Shown piece after piece: positions 11,287 to 23,974 of a stretch of DNA of 64,000 nt (its first letter is position 1; every line of letters starts with the position of its first letter). The stretch spans positions 496,001 through 560,000 of the forward strand of contig JAFEVB010000029.1 in the NCBI GenBank assembly GCA_032629725.1, given 5' to 3'. This DNA is from Gremmenia infestans (lineage: Eukaryota > Ascomycota > Leotiomycetes > Helotiales > Hamatocanthoscyphaceae). The notes below the pieces were generated by a model, which was not told where the DNA came from, did not search any database, and saw only the letters and a list, made by a program, of their open reading frames with translations. A program made the translations under genes and the position numbers.

Positions 11287-14200
11287 ATAAAGAAACGTAA
11301 GCTAAGGTCAAAAGATAGAATGGCCAAGAGTGGACTTCAAGCTTTCTTGGTTCGGGCATTAGGTCGAGACTTCAAGGGAAGAAAGCTGGACCATTTATTA
11401 ACAAGCTAGAAGATGCAGTCTTTCTTCTGGAAATAACAAAGAAGCAAGGTTGAAATTATAGGTTGGAGATTCAAAGGAAATGTTAAGATGCCACCAACGC
11501 GAATGAAAATCAAACCACGGCCTCTCATGTACAATACATCCCGTTGATTCCAGCCTTTAATCCAATCCGACTCCTAACATAACATCAGCAACAATAACAT
11601 AACTTGACAGCAAGTAGCTGGCTGATAGCAAGATAACATTCTACTTCGCGTTCGGCATGCACTAATCATAACAATTTTAAGCTCAAGGTGAATTCTGAGC
11701 TAGAACCCCACATCTCGTAGGACATTACCGTTCAATGTCAAGTCCCTGCAGGGACAAACATTGTTATTCTTGCAATAATCGCCCAAAAGTTTGAGGTATT
11801 AGCAGTAGGCAAGTAAATAGTTATAGATGCATTCTTCGAGTTGTCGTAAAATTTGACAGTTTAATGCTCCAACCAAGTACGTGCAATAACTCCTAGTAGT
11901 ATGTGAAACTGGGCATGATTGTCTCTTCGAGAACTTGATTAACATCCCACCATACTCTAAAACTGAATCAATGTGGGGATCCTACCAACACATGAATCTC
12001 AAGCCCACTCAGAAGTATTTAATACACATCAAGAAGCCACCAAGCTACCAACAACGAGTTTTTTTACAAACAGAACCAACTTCATTAAGAGATATCAGAG
12101 ATGAGCTCCTTGCGCTTACCCAGCTTTCCAAGTGCTAAGCAGCATATATAGCCGCTCTTCTCGATCGCCCCAGCATATCGAGCCAAACATGTACACAAGG
12201 AATGTGGTAGCGAAGCGAAGTAGTCAACACGAAAGGAATATGACATGACAGCAACACGCTAAATGACAGCAAGAGCATCCTTGACAACAACCTCCACTCG
12301 CCATTCCCTTCTCGCACCTCCCGTTTTTAGGAAACCTTTATAGTGCATGCCTGACTCCACTCTACTTTCCTCCCACCACGAAATCCACTTGAAAGTAAAA
12401 CAGGCATGAGAACTAAATATGCCTCAATTGCATCTGCCTTAACACTTGGTGGAGATGGAGAATCCGATGAGAAATATATACCCCCGTCGCTTTCCCTGCT
12501 GACACACTGTCAAATGAGCCATACATCTTACAAGCGTAGATTAAACAACGATCAAGCACCAACGTACTCATTGAAAGCAAGAAGCAAACAAATTACCCCC
12601 CATGGAGCACTCATTAATGCATGTTTCACAACCAAAAAAACACACCTCAAGTCCTCAAACTCACTTATGTATCCCACAACCTCTCTCCAACGAAAAAAAA
12701 CAAGACCCATCAACCAATCCCAAAAAAGAATTCGAACACCCCGTCTCCATGAACCAGAACAAACGCAGCAGTAAGACCAAACGCCAACCCACACCTACCC
12801 ATGCATTCCATTCCTTTCCCTACCTTAGTACCCCTCCGCGCGACGCTCAAAAGAAAAAACATCTAGGAACCATTACTCGAATGAACATTAAAATTGAATG
12901 AATGTAAATATATGACAGCAAAGAATTTCCTATAGCTAACAGCAACAAATACGATTAACCCAGTCGATCACCCATCCATCAACCCACGTCCATCCACCTA
13001 CCACGTGATAAGAATAAGTAATTGACTGTGGCTTAATCAGGGACAACTGATGTATTCAATGCGTCTGTCATGAGCCGAGCAAGCCATTGACTGACTGATG
13101 GGAAGTCCTCGTGGCTATCCCGTGGCATGCATGTATGCTGGACCAGCACACGGGCCATCGGGGTACGGACGGCCATCCGTCTGGGTGAAAGTCGGCTGGG
13201 TAGGCTTCATTTATATTTACCTCTCTCCTCCCCTCCCTTCACTACACGACATGAAAGTATGATAGTTGAAAGCGTAATGTATGTATTGCTAGCAAATCAT
13301 ACAGTGAGTAGTCAATGATGGTATGTATATATAGAGAAAACAAGAGGAGTGTATGGATTGTTATGTATAGATATTCGAGGCGGGGGTGGGGGGGGTTATT
13401 TGATAGGCTGAGGATGAAAGTAAAGGAGAAGGTCGTACTCACTCACCCACCCACCACATGAGTCATGCCACCGTAAACCACCCCCACACAAAAACGCAGT
13501 AAATATAGTTGGTATCAAGTCTCAAAATCTCATTCAAATATAATAGGTGCCATGCTAGATCAAAGCCCTATCCCAACATATGATACAACATCAGCCTCCC
13601 CTATCTCCATCCACCTCCTTCATGCATCATCCATATAACTCTCCCACAGAAACGCAAAGAAAAGTCCATCATCATAAGAAAATTCCTTCCCTAACCCCTA
13701 CTACCTAAACGCAAAATTCGCTTCAATGATTCTGTTTTTTTGACCATCCGGTGAGGGACCTGTACCAAATTTCTAATCCCTTGCCCATCCATCCATCCAT
13801 CCCATTCCATCCATCCGTCAAAAAGAAAGAAAAAAAAATGTATTGTAGCGTGCGCGTTCCAGCTCTTTCTCGCGAAAGGCTAAGAAAACATAGAGGCGAA
13901 GTGAAGACGGCTGACAAAGGGGGATATTCTAGTCTAGCGAGCGACAGACAAGTTGCGAAAAGAAGCCAATGAATGTTGTAAACGAGCGTCCTGTGTAACC
14001 ACTAAACCCCATCCATATGCAAAAAGATCCCATATCCACAAGTCCCCTCAACAAGCCACAGAAATAACTCCAGCCGAGCCCGAGCTCCCCCGTATTGGTA
14101 TCTTCCCTCGTGCTAGACCAGATGAGAAAGGAAACATATTGCCGTATGCGAAAAACCCACTGCCCCGGTCGCTGTGAAAATGAAGCAAGAAAAGCAGGAA

Positions 14201-14291
14201 ATCCAATTTGTTGCGCATTGGAAAAGCAAACGCTGTCGTAACATCGTAACTAAACACATACAAAGGAGATTTTTGGTGTTGAGCGGTAATG
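11287..14291. other. 3 kb gene-free region
   Basis: Between the Zn2Cys6 gene and the 3' end of HapB. Open frames are short and biased by repeats. The 9-mer TGACAGCAA occurs at about 11605, 12245, 12264 and 12913. The last kb probably contains the HapB 3' UTR. No gene can be supported. Confidence 0.45.
13781..13818. repeat. (ATCC)n microsatellite
   Basis: CATC/ATCC tetranucleotide run, slightly interrupted, in non-coding DNA downstream of HapB. Confidence 0.75.
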
Positions 14292-15338
14292 TCAACCATC
14301 ATCTTCTGCATCCTCATCATCTTCGTCTTCATCCTCAGCGCTACTTCGCCCGACGGGTGGCCCGTTGCTTTGTTTAAGCTTTTTGCTGGGCGTCGCGTTG
14401 TCTGAATCGGCTTTTCGCTTATTTCCTGATCCACTCCCGCTATTCAATATGCCTTTTGCGGGGGTATCCAATGACACTTTGTCCATATCATCTCCTCCAT
14501 CGCCCTTGGTCCTCTCAATCTCTGCAACTTCGTCCGCAGTCAAGAATCTTCCACCAGGTCCTCTAGGTCGCCTCATCGCATGATTATGCCTGCTCTCGTG
14601 AAGATATGGTTTCCTCCCTTTGGAAGTCAACCGCAGAGCCTCTTCTAATCGTTGTCGCGCAACGCGGCGCTTTAGGATGCGGTGAAACTGCTTGGCATTC
14701 ACATACAAGGGAGATTCTTCAACTGCGCCGGAGACAAGTTCGGGTGACTGAGGATGTTGCTGATTATTAACCATTGGGGGCACTGAGGGTCGAGGCGCGC
14801 CGTGGTTCATGATAGGTTGTGAATTTGGAACCGCCGGACTGCCCACCTGGTTGCTCATTCTCCGGCCTTGGTTGACTTGCGCATGATTCATTTGATTATT
14901 GATTTGTTGTGGCGATCGCGGTCCCCGTTCGCGCTTGATCCCGGATCCCATCTTAGGAGAGCCTTGGGGTATGCTGCCATCCGGCATCGAGTATGAGTAA
15001 CCTTGACCGGAAGCAGCAGCAGTCGCTGCCATTGCGGCCGCTTGTGGGGTGATTCCAGGCATGCCATAATGCATACCAGGTTGCGCGTAGGCGGGTTGAT
15101 AGTTCATTTGCGGGTGAATACCATGCCCTTGGTTCTGCCCCGGCTGCTGAGGTTGGGAGGAGAGTATTGGTGACGTTTGATTATGTACAGCATGTTGTGG
15201 GTGTAATGGTTGAGAAGGAGATGTGATGGTAGTTCCTGCTGGGTGTTGCCCAGAATTTGGGTATCCGGCTTGAATGTGTCCACCATTATGTCCGTGCTGG
15301 GCTTGCGCCGGTTGCTGGTATTGCGCGTACTCCATCAT
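14292..15338 (-). CDS. hapB: CCAAT-binding complex subunit NF-YA / Hap2 / HapB
   Basis: Single-exon 348-aa protein. Residues 209-266 form the complete NF-YA domain: the subunit-association helix (YVNAKQFHRILKRRVARQR), a short linker, and the DNA-contacting part (PYLHESRHNHAMRRPRG and GGRF). Upstream is a Gln/Pro/His-rich region, as in filamentous HapB proteins; downstream is an acidic tail (SAEDEDEDDEDAEDDG) and a basic KRKADSDNATPSKKLK stretch. With HapC and HapE it binds CCAAT boxes and sets basal expression of very many genes; in several fungi it recruits HapX for iron-dependent control. Start chosen at the first of two tandem ATGs (15338). The gene has an unusually large clear space upstream. 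Confidence 0.96.
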   Translation of the reverse strand: MMEYAQYQQPAQAQHGHNGGHIQAGYPNSGQHPAGTTITSPSQPLHPQHAVHNQTSPILSSQPQQPGQNQGHGIHPQMNYQPAYAQPGMHYGMPGITPQAAAMAATAAASGQGYSYSMPDGSIPQGSPKMGSGIKRERGPRSPQQINNQMNHAQVNQGRRMSNQVGSPAVPNSQPIMNHGAPRPSVPPMVNNQQHPQSPELVSGAVEESPLYVNAKQFHRILKRRVARQRLEEALRLTSKGRKPYLHESRHNHAMRRPRGPGGRFLTADEVAEIERTKGDGGDDMDKVSLDTPAKGILNSGSGSGNKRKADSDNATPSKKLKQSNGPPVGRSSAEDEDEDDEDAEDDG

Positions 15339-18300
15339 TTGTATGACCTTTGGATTCGAGTGGTAAAAGAGTCTGCTGCGCGAAAATTGGAGAGGCGCAC
15401 AAGGTACGACGCGTGTGGAGGTATGCTTGAGGTTTGGAGTTTCTTTGGAGCTGAAAGTGGGTATATCTCAAGGATGTAAATCAATATGTTGGTAGAGGAT
15501 TCGATCTTTTCGAGGATTGGAAGATTCTTCCAGTGCGATGTTGTAATAACGCGTTACGACTTCTCTGACGCAGTTCTCCAGAATTTCGTACTTCAACTAG
15601 TGATGTAGCCTTCTCGTCAATTCGATGCCAGTATGCGTGGATGTGCTGGCAGGCAATCTGGTAGGTGTACACCGCAATAGACCGCAGCACAACATATGCA
15701 AGCTGAAGTCGACGGGAGGCGTTTTACTGGAAGGTGAGGCGGTCGGAACAGTGTCGCGTTCTTTAAACCCACGTGAGAGATGAGGCGGTGTTGCGCTTGC
15801 GCTTGAAGCTATTCGGTATATGGAGTGGCAGGTATAACTTCGCGGGACCTAAGGTTCTTGAGCCACAGAACAAACGAAGCTTTCCCCAGTAATTAAGACG
15901 GCTTCGCGACTGTAAACCAACCGCAGCAGTTAGCTATGATGTTTGGTCAAGGCACGGACAATCTTGAAGAGCGATTGGGGAGGGGGAGGTTTGGGCCCGA
16001 TGTTGTTTTTTGCCTTGGACCAGTGTGATGCGTTGGCCATGCATAGAGGGTCATGCAAAAACTAGGCGTACCTTGTCAATCAGCTTCCCACGCCAATTCC
16101 TATTCCTGTCGAGCGTAGCGGCAAAGAATTTAACGGTAAACCGAATGAAGCTTGGATGCAAAGGTGATTTGCGCGTGCAGACGATGAGTCTTCGAAAATG
16201 GAGTTTCCGACGCGCAGTTGTGCGGCTGTAAGCGTAGAGTTTCGAGTCGCGAACACGATGTGCGCGCGGGACAAACGACCGGGTCGCTGGAACAATAGAC
16301 TTAAAAGATAAAGCTGGTGTTTATGTGCCTATGTAATGAATGCATAGTTAGTTGACCTGCACTATTTGTTATGTATAGATGCTGCTGCGCGCCGGTGCAG
16401 CGGGACAGGGCGCGCAGCCGCGGCGATGGAGCTGTGGGAAGAAACTCAAGCTTCAACGTTGAATAAATCTCCGGGAAAACTCACCTCCAATACGAGACGT
16501 TGAACGTATCCAGCAGGCAGTGGATGGAGCAGCGCACGAATCCCTCCCGCAGAGTGATTTAATCACGGGATACAGGTGAGGGCCAATTGATGCGTCGATG
16601 AGGGCTTTCGCGAGCGTGATAGGGCTCCGGCGATGATGAGGTCGGTGTTTGGGGCAGAGGGCGATTGGTTGTGTTCCGTACAGCTTCCAGATGCGATGCG
16701 ATACAAGGAAGGGGCACCGTTTGGGTGCAGGACAGGATCCTCGAGCGTCAAATGGGGGGCAAGAGAAGTCTGAGCTTGAGCTGTGTGGGCTGGTACAAAA
16801 CAAGGACGGTCGCGCAAATAGAGTAGTCGGGATTTTGGCGAGGGACAGCGGCAGCGAGTAGTATCGAGAGAAAGAATAATGATTTCCAGTATCGTATCGT
16901 ATCGCACTGCGTATGGAGTCTATCGATGGAACGGGCCTTTCTCTCTTGGGTTCCTGAAAATTGATTTGTTGTGATTTGATGGGGGTGATGATTGGTCGTG
17001 GGTGTGTTGGTGTTGATGGGTGAAAGGGAGGAAAGAGACGTGACTGGTTGAGGAAGATCCGGTTTCTTAAGGGTGTGCGCTGACTCGATCGCTTATGGAG
17101 ACACAGAGAAGAGAGCTGATTAAGCAGAAGGCGGGCAGGAGGCGGCGAGCATAAAAAAGGCATAAAATGGTAGGAGTAGACGAACAAGGGTGGCGCGGAG
17201 AAAACTAGCAGGAAGGCCGGTCAGGGGAGTGAGTGAGTGAGTGAGGACGAGGACGAGGACCAACCAGGCGAAGAGAGGCGAGTGAAGGACGATGGACCGG
17301 GGCTCAGCGAGAGAGAGTGAAAGATTTTCCGAGGGGGGGGAAGAAGCTACGGAGGTACGAGTACGACGGAGTATACGATTGGTAGGCGCAATTGATCTGT
17401 CGATCAACGGGGCGTATGAGAGGACAGCGCACAAAGGATCACCCACTTGGCTCGTGATGCGGCTGATGGAAGGCTTTGAGCTGGAAATAGCACCTACTCC
17501 GTACAGTACCATACCATAAAATACCGGTGCTCTGCTCTGCTGGGACTGAGCTGAGTGTGCAAGAAAGGAAGAATTATCTGTTGGGCCGGGGTACTGTAGG
17601 CGATTGCATTGCTACTGGGCCTCACTCTTGCTTGAGTTATGGATGCGCGGCATGAATTCCCCAATATCTCCGTTGACAACCTGGAAATGTCGGTGTAAGA
17701 GTCCTGATTCGGCGCCAACGGGTACACTGTACATGTAGAAGTCGCAGTAGCACCAGATCAGATACTGTTGCACTCTCTGCAGTGTCTGTCTATCTATCTG
17801 CACTGCACTGTTCTACTGCAAAAGAACTCCACGTCAGATACTGATAGTCTGTTACGGTGATACACCGCATCGCATGCAAGCACGGAGGTGGAGAGGGGCC
17901 GGTTTAGGGCTGGCTGGCATGGGAATGGAACACTCATACTTCGTACTTGATGGGTGCGGTGGATATTGCAAGGATGCCATTTATTGCCAGGAAAGGAAGT
18001 ACTCCGTAGGCCTTGAATAATTCCTCTCATCCGGTCGGCTGGTTGGTTGATCTTTTCACGACGATCCTAAATGGCACCGTTTGGAATTTTGTGATTCGAC
18101 AGCCAAAGATAAAACAATACTTCCAATGAAAGCAAAGCTTCACTTTAGGACCCACGACCACGACCACGACCCAGCGGCTCAGGTGTGCGCGCTTGCACGT
18201 GTTTCCCAGTTACCAGCCTCTTAATTCCAACATGAACATGTTTGGGGATATGGATATGCGGCCCCTGCGACGACCTCTCTGCTTGATGCGCAATCCTTGC

Positions 18301-21300
18301 TCCCCTCCCGCCCTGTCCGTCAGCCACCTCGAAGAATGACAGCAGAATTTCCTGTGTGTCTGGGACCCGACCCGATGGCCGCGGTGAGAAGGTCCGCCGC
18401 CGCATGAATTCTCTCTATTAAGCCTATTCTCAAACCCTCACTCGCTGACTGAAGATCGATGCAAGTTCTGTACTCCCCATAACCTTAATTGACCATTATA
18501 CCAATTGACGTTACATTTAATATCAAACCCCCTCATCTAACCCCAGGTCAGGAAAACCCTCCCTCGTGATCTCCTCCTTCAGTGCATCTTGATATTAATC
18601 CAGCATCTATATCCCTCAATCGAGCAGTCTCATATAGCCGCCGCAACCCTACAATATGTCGGCGGTCGTCGTCATTATCACAACTTATCTTTCCCCATCA
18701 CGTTGATATGCCGTACATACAATATTTGCTTTTCCGTTCATTACTCGCCTTGCCTCACTTCATCTAACGCCGCCACCAGCGGGAAAACTATAACCGTGGC
18801 CTACCTATACATTTCACATGCTACGCAAAAGGCAGAAAACATGAAACAAATCTCCTACTCGCAAGTATCCCCTCCCTTCCTTAAACCTTAAAAAAGGCAA
18901 TTCCTGTTCCTGTTCCTGCTCATCTATCTCATCTCATCTCCCCCCACCCAACCAATCAACATCCAGAACACCACATATCACTTCCCATCCGGCGCCTAAC
19001 AATTAGATATCTACTGTAGGCTTCTCGTTCCTGGCGCTTAGAAACGATGTCATTACAAGCACTGCACTGCAAGTATACAATAGCTGTAAGTTAATTAATT
19101 GATTGCGGAGTAATCAATTGAAGCGTTTCAATTAATCTCCTAGCACAAAACCGAGGCTGATTGGCATCATCCCATCCTAACCGGGCTCACGAAAACGGCT
19201 GCCCTGCCTTGTCTGCTGCAGGTCACATTTGAAGCCAGCATATGTATGTACTCCGTACAGTAGCTTGCTTCCTGGCGATCACTACCTAGGTACGTACCGA
19301 AGTAGCAATGTGGGGTATCTTCGAAGGTCGAGTACTATAGCAGGCATATCATTTCATCTGATATCTCACCTCATCCCGACCCACGCTACTCTCAATCAAG
19401 AGGGTCAATAAAGAAAGTCGAACCGGCCGTTTCCTTTTGTGACACTGAAGCGGGTAGACCCGCGGCCGTTCGAGAAAGCCACTGTAATCTCTAATCTGCG
19501 GAGTGGGAGGGAGTACTGTACTGTAAAAGCAATTACGTTTGTTATTGTGACGTTACACTCACTTCTGGTTACACTTGGGCATCAATCAATCAACGGCGTG
19601 ATTGATAGCTGGCAGTCATTCTCGTTGCTTGCAGATCAGGTTCTCGGGGAGTGCGAGAGTGGTTAATTAATCTATTAAGCTATTGATTTCCGAATTTGAA
19701 TTACGCATTGAAAGCGAAGTTCTTCTTTATAGTATGTCATTTTACTTTATTTGGGCTGGCTTGTCTTGGCCCCGCCTTGTGTTACCTTGGATAAGATTTC
19801 TAAGCAGAGCACTGAGTATCTAGAGATAGTCGGTGCATTCTGCTCGCTTGAGCCACTGCTTTCGCATAAGCCTTTTTCATTTCTCTTCTCTTCTCTTCTT
19901 GCTTGATCTTGAAGATCATTTTTTAAGTGGTGGGTGATTCTAGTTACTATCACATTTTCGAGGCCTTTGAGCAATAGCTTTTGTTTAAACTCCAAGTATG
20001 CTAGCTAAGAACCAAAAGCACATCCCATATCATGTTTAAGTCGCTTGGAAGTAAGCATAATAGTAATAGAAATAGCTCTTAGCATGCTTTTTATATTCAA
20101 TCAAGCGCCCCCATTTGGTACGCCACTCAAGCTCTGACATACCTCGTTCCTCGCCATTATATAAAGACTACAACAGCCTCAACAGGCGCAGTAGATGAAT
20201 TTGTAGAACCAAACAAATTCGTGATCAACGATCTAGATCCGAAGATTCCTATTGCAATGGAGAATCAAAACAAATATAGATACTTCGGTTGCTGAAGTCT
20301 TCTTTTCCTCTGTTTTTCTCGCAGATAAAGGAAGCTCCAACGCACGGCTTGCTGTGCTATCTTGATGTGAATGATCGGTTTCATCGACAGCAATACTATT
20401 CTTGACAGCATTGAAATAAAACTTGCGATGAAATATTAGTTTAGTCGGCGGTTCAACGTCTAGGACATGAATGTTGGGATGCCGCTACAGCCACAGGAGA
20501 GAAGTGCAAGTGTATAAAGAGCCCAATGGCAATATAAACGCGAAAGAAGCCCTTTCGAGATAATCGACTGTGGCCATTGTCCAGCACAGCATCATCTGCT
20601 GCAGTGCTGAGCCATGTATGGGAATATATATAATAGAACTTTGCTCTAACCAATAGCACTAGACGAAGGTGTTTTTGCTCTTCTGTCAAATTCACTTCTC
20701 TTGCCGGTCCTCTTTCCTATTCGGATTGTACCTATAAAACCTTCATATATCCTGCATCACTTACTTTTATTTCCAAGTCGGGAAAAAACGATGTCCACAA
20801 GCTTAAGCAGATTTTAAAGAAGTCGCTTGGCTTGGCTTTCTTGGTCAACTAGATCTAGTCACTGTCCATCTATTATACGTGCGTCGTAATACTAGATAGT
20901 TTCCTACCCAACTGCAAGCCCGTGAATGTATTTACTAACTGCTGTAAATATACTCTTTGCTGTCAATCTCATCCTTTGTTCATTCGTTCGTTCATTCATT
21001 CATTTCTTAGCGGACTTTTAGAAGATTGATTCTGTTGCCCAGAGGCTTTCAAAGTTGAAGTCTGGCGTAGTGAAATAACTATTGATGATGATTCTCTTAG
21101 TCCAACTTACATCATACACTTCTAGGCTTGGTTTGTGGAATTTGGAGAGCGATTAGGAGTTAGGACTATATAGTGCAGTCGCAGAGACGTTTCTTTGATG
21201 AATGGCATTGTGAATAAGTGGAGGATACCCAAGTGGCTTGTACAATGGTTCAGGTTCAGGTCAAGGAAAGAAGGAAAACAGATTCTGTTCTTCAACCATG

Positions 21301-21619
21301 TCCACTTTTAAGCCAGTGCCTATTTGAGTAATATGTAAGTTTTGTCTTATTGAATATCGTAAAGCTCTAGGCTCTAGGTTTGGATTCAATTCTTAACCGA
21401 TCTGTCCCAAAGATAGAAGTCATTCACCGAAATCATGTGGTAAGATGTTTATCAACTTGAATTTAAAAGGTCTACTTTCCTTCAACTCAAGCATTTTGAA
21501 CAATCAACACTATTTCCTGGCTGAGACAATATACACACGTTGCACATAACATCTTAAACTGCCGTCCGTAAAACACCTTGGCCAACATCAAAATACCTCC
21601 TCAAGCACAAGAACCAGCT
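15339..21619. other. 6 kb region without a supported gene
   Basis: Upstream of HapB. Long minus-strand frames (for example 16453-17187 and 17120-17512) are purine/pyrimidine-biased and have no domain or consistent codon use. Short palindromic motifs TACTCCGTAC occur near 17495 and 19249, and runs such as GTGAGTGAGTGAG near 17230. It may be a large regulatory and leader region of HapB, or contain non-coding transcripts. Confidence 0.4.
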
Positions 21620-22225
21620 ATGGCGACAACTTCGTCTCGCAACACCGTCTTTGTGGCAGCATCCGCAGATGATCCAGATGAGAAGCAGAAAAGTATAACC
21701 ACCCTAATATCTACCTCCCAAGAAACGAACTCTAACCAATCATCAGACCAAGCCCCCACCCTATCCACCCTGCCCCCAGAACTCCACCTCAAAATATTCG
21801 ATGCTCTTGAGCGACATGAGAGAGCTCCAGAGATGTCAGCCTGTCTAGGCCTAACATGCAAGACCTTCTACCCTCTTTTCTTCGCACGCTACGCAAAATT
21901 GTCACTCCGGCGTGTCTGTGGAAGCGGGTGTAGTTACTGGCGGGACCCATTCACATACACCCACAGCAACACTCGCAGCACCCGTTTCTTTCTTTTCAGA
22001 CCCTGTATCGAGTGCGCAGCTCGATATAAGGATCGCGAGGAGTTGTACCAATTGCTTGAGAAATGGGTGCCGGAGGACTTGGAATTCGTACCTCTGCATT
22101 GGGCGAAGAGTAATAAGTTTGTCAAGAAAAATTGTGATGGTTTTCATGATCCGGTTGAGAAGGCGTGGAGGAAGGAGATTTATTATGATATGATGGAATG
22201 GAAGGACTCTGATATTGGGGAATAA
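21620..22225 (+). CDS. Small F-box-like protein, array member 1
   Basis: Single-exon 201-aa protein from the ATG at 21620. After a Ser/Thr-rich leader comes an F-box-like segment, LPPELHLKIFDALE, then the array-specific SACLGLTCKTFYPLF. Further on are a Cys pair (CIECAARY) and the shared closing block LLEKWVPEDLEFVPL ending NKFV. The same order of blocks occurs in the next four genes. F-box proteins usually link a substrate to SCF ubiquitin ligases through Skp1; whether this short protein does so is not known. Unlike its relatives it has no intron before the F-box. Confidence 0.7.
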   Translation: MATTSSRNTVFVAASADDPDEKQKSITTLISTSQETNSNQSSDQAPTLSTLPPELHLKIFDALERHERAPEMSACLGLTCKTFYPLFFARYAKLSLRRVCGSGCSYWRDPFTYTHSNTRSTRFFLFRPCIECAARYKDREELYQLLEKWVPEDLEFVPLHWAKSNKFVKKNCDGFHDPVEKAWRKEIYYDMMEWKDSDIGE

Positions 22226-22561
22226 GGGGTCAGATGATGCTTAATTGTTTTGCTTGTGCAAGCTTATGGAGACGTTGTAACTACATCTCATCTCGATACG
22301 GGAATTACAAAGTCATAGACTACGCAACGCGGATACTATCTACCAGTCATAGAAGTCACACGCATAAAAATAATATGAGAGTATAAATAGTAGAAAGTGA
22401 ACTCTGAGTGTAATTCTTCATCATTTCCAAAGCAGAGTTCCTAGACTGTTTCTTGTAGTGACATATAAGTTGCACTGCTAAACCAGAGACCACCAAACAT
22501 ACCACCCCATGGGCCGTTACACACCCTGCTCAAGGAGCTCGCTCCCTTGACCCATGTCTCC
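22226..22561. other. Gap between convergent array members 1 and 2
   Basis: AT-rich convergent 3' ends. No gene; the open frame on the minus strand at 22441-22659 is downstream read-through of member 2 in another frame. Confidence 0.4.
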
Positions 22562-23094
22562 TCAGTACTCATAGCCAGGTATCTTATAACAGATGCGTCT
22601 TGACAGTATTCTACCTCCCATCCGCTCACGCTCAAGAATCGACTTCCCAGATCGTTCAAGACGAAGATGTTCAGGTAGCCAATCGATCAACAACTCACCC
22701 AGAGTTTGCTGTATAAATCCACGCGGGTGGATGCAATTGTAGGGGTGAGCGGTTGCTAATTGGATATAGTTGGGACTGTTGGGTAATGCTGCAATGTATC
22801 CACATTTGTCGCACAGGCGATAGAGTGGTGTCTTTGCGTCACGGGTGAAGAACAGCGGGTAGAATTTCTTGCAGGTCAGACCTAGGCAAGCTGAGGCTTC
22901 GGGTAAGAGGAAGTCGAAGATTTGGAGATGGATTTCTGGGGTGAGGGTTGTGATGTGGATTGGTTCTGGTAAAGTGTTAGTAGGTTCTTCATGAGATGTT
23001 TCTAAGGCGCGGGGAGATGAAGGGCATACTCACGGTGATCTTGTTGCTTGGAAAGCTCCACTGAGACGTCCATATCTGCTGTCTTTGCCGCCAT
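22562..23094 (-). CDS. Small F-box-like protein, array member 2
   Basis: Two exons on the minus strand, 23094-23034 and 22965-22562, 154 aa. The 68-nt intron (GTGAGT ... ACCAG, phase 1) sits just before the F-box-like part, as in members 3 to 5. Blocks in order: TLTPEIHLQIFDFLL, SACLGLTCKKFYPLF, the Cys pair LCDKCGYI and the closing LLIDWLPEHLRLE. It is the only member on the minus strand. No known function; an SCF adaptor role is a guess from the F-box resemblance. Confidence 0.7.
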
Positions 23095-23384
23095 TGTTCA
23101 GACTATGCCGTGGGGGGAATTCGTGTTGGTTCTTGGAGATGGATTTAAAGGTTCGGTTGACGGCAGGTTGATGGAAGAGCAATATATATTCACATTTTTA
23201 ACATCGATGGATGCTTAAGGATAATTGCCAAGGCAGAAATTTTGTGATTACAAGAGTAGATTCACCGCGTCCTTGGTAAATGTGAGTTCCTTGGCAGTGC
23301 TCTGCCATTCAATATCCAAACCTCACCAGACACGTCTTTCCCCTCAACCTCGCACTCTCGCACCAAGCAACACCCGGCCTCAAC

Positions 23385-23974
23385 ATGGTCTCTTCAACGC
23401 AAGACCTAGCAACAATGGCAGACAATGAGTGGCATGGTAAGAGTGCCGTCCAGGGTATATTTCTTGTCCTAATACATTCTAGATATAGATCCACCTCTTT
23501 GCAGACTCCCCGCCGAAGTCCACCTGAAAGTCTTCGACCTCTTCCAAGACGACCCTGAAGCTTCCGCCTGTCTCGGCTTGACTTGCAAGAAACTCTACCC
23601 GTTATTTGCAGCACGTCAGTCACTTCAAGACCAAAATATTCCGAACATGCGAAGATTGTGGAAAACTCTTATATGGCCCGATGACTGTACCTCCTACACT
23701 TGCTTTAATGAATGCGAATATGGCTGCACTTGTTGCGAAAACGACACTTCTTCAGAACGCTGTACTTGCTGCACAAGAATTCCCAGCGCTTGTACCCACC
23801 AGTGACATCTGCAATGCAGAGGGTCACCAAAAAGGATGGAACGCACTCTTTCGGCTGTTGGAGCAATGGAAGCCGTCTAGCATGGTTTTCGTTCTATATG
23901 TCAACAAGTTCGTAGATGGACCAGCGCCCTTAAAGATCCAGGAGAAATTGCAAGCCGAAGATAGATCGCACTAG
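23385..23974 (+). pseudogene. Small F-box-like protein, array member 3, frameshifted
   Basis: Exon 1 23385-23436 (an in-frame ATG also lies at 23415), intron 23437-23482, then exon 2. It reads CRLPAEVHLKVFDLFQ and SACLGLTCKKLYPLFAA, after which the open frame loses resemblance and stops at 23805. From about 23606 a different frame supplies the expected next blocks: FRTCEDCGKL and LLEQWKPSSMVFVLYVNKFV, running to 23974. So a single-base shift near 23605-23620 separates two halves of one gene. It is either a recent pseudogene or a base error in the assembly; an intron cannot explain it because the matching segments are adjacent. Confidence 0.6.

Noticed and set aside
16453..17512. Two long minus-strand open frames (244 and 130 codons)
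   Set aside because: Composition is Pro/Ser/Arg-rich from purine/pyrimidine-biased DNA, with no domain, no matching exon structure and overlapping frames; most likely chance.
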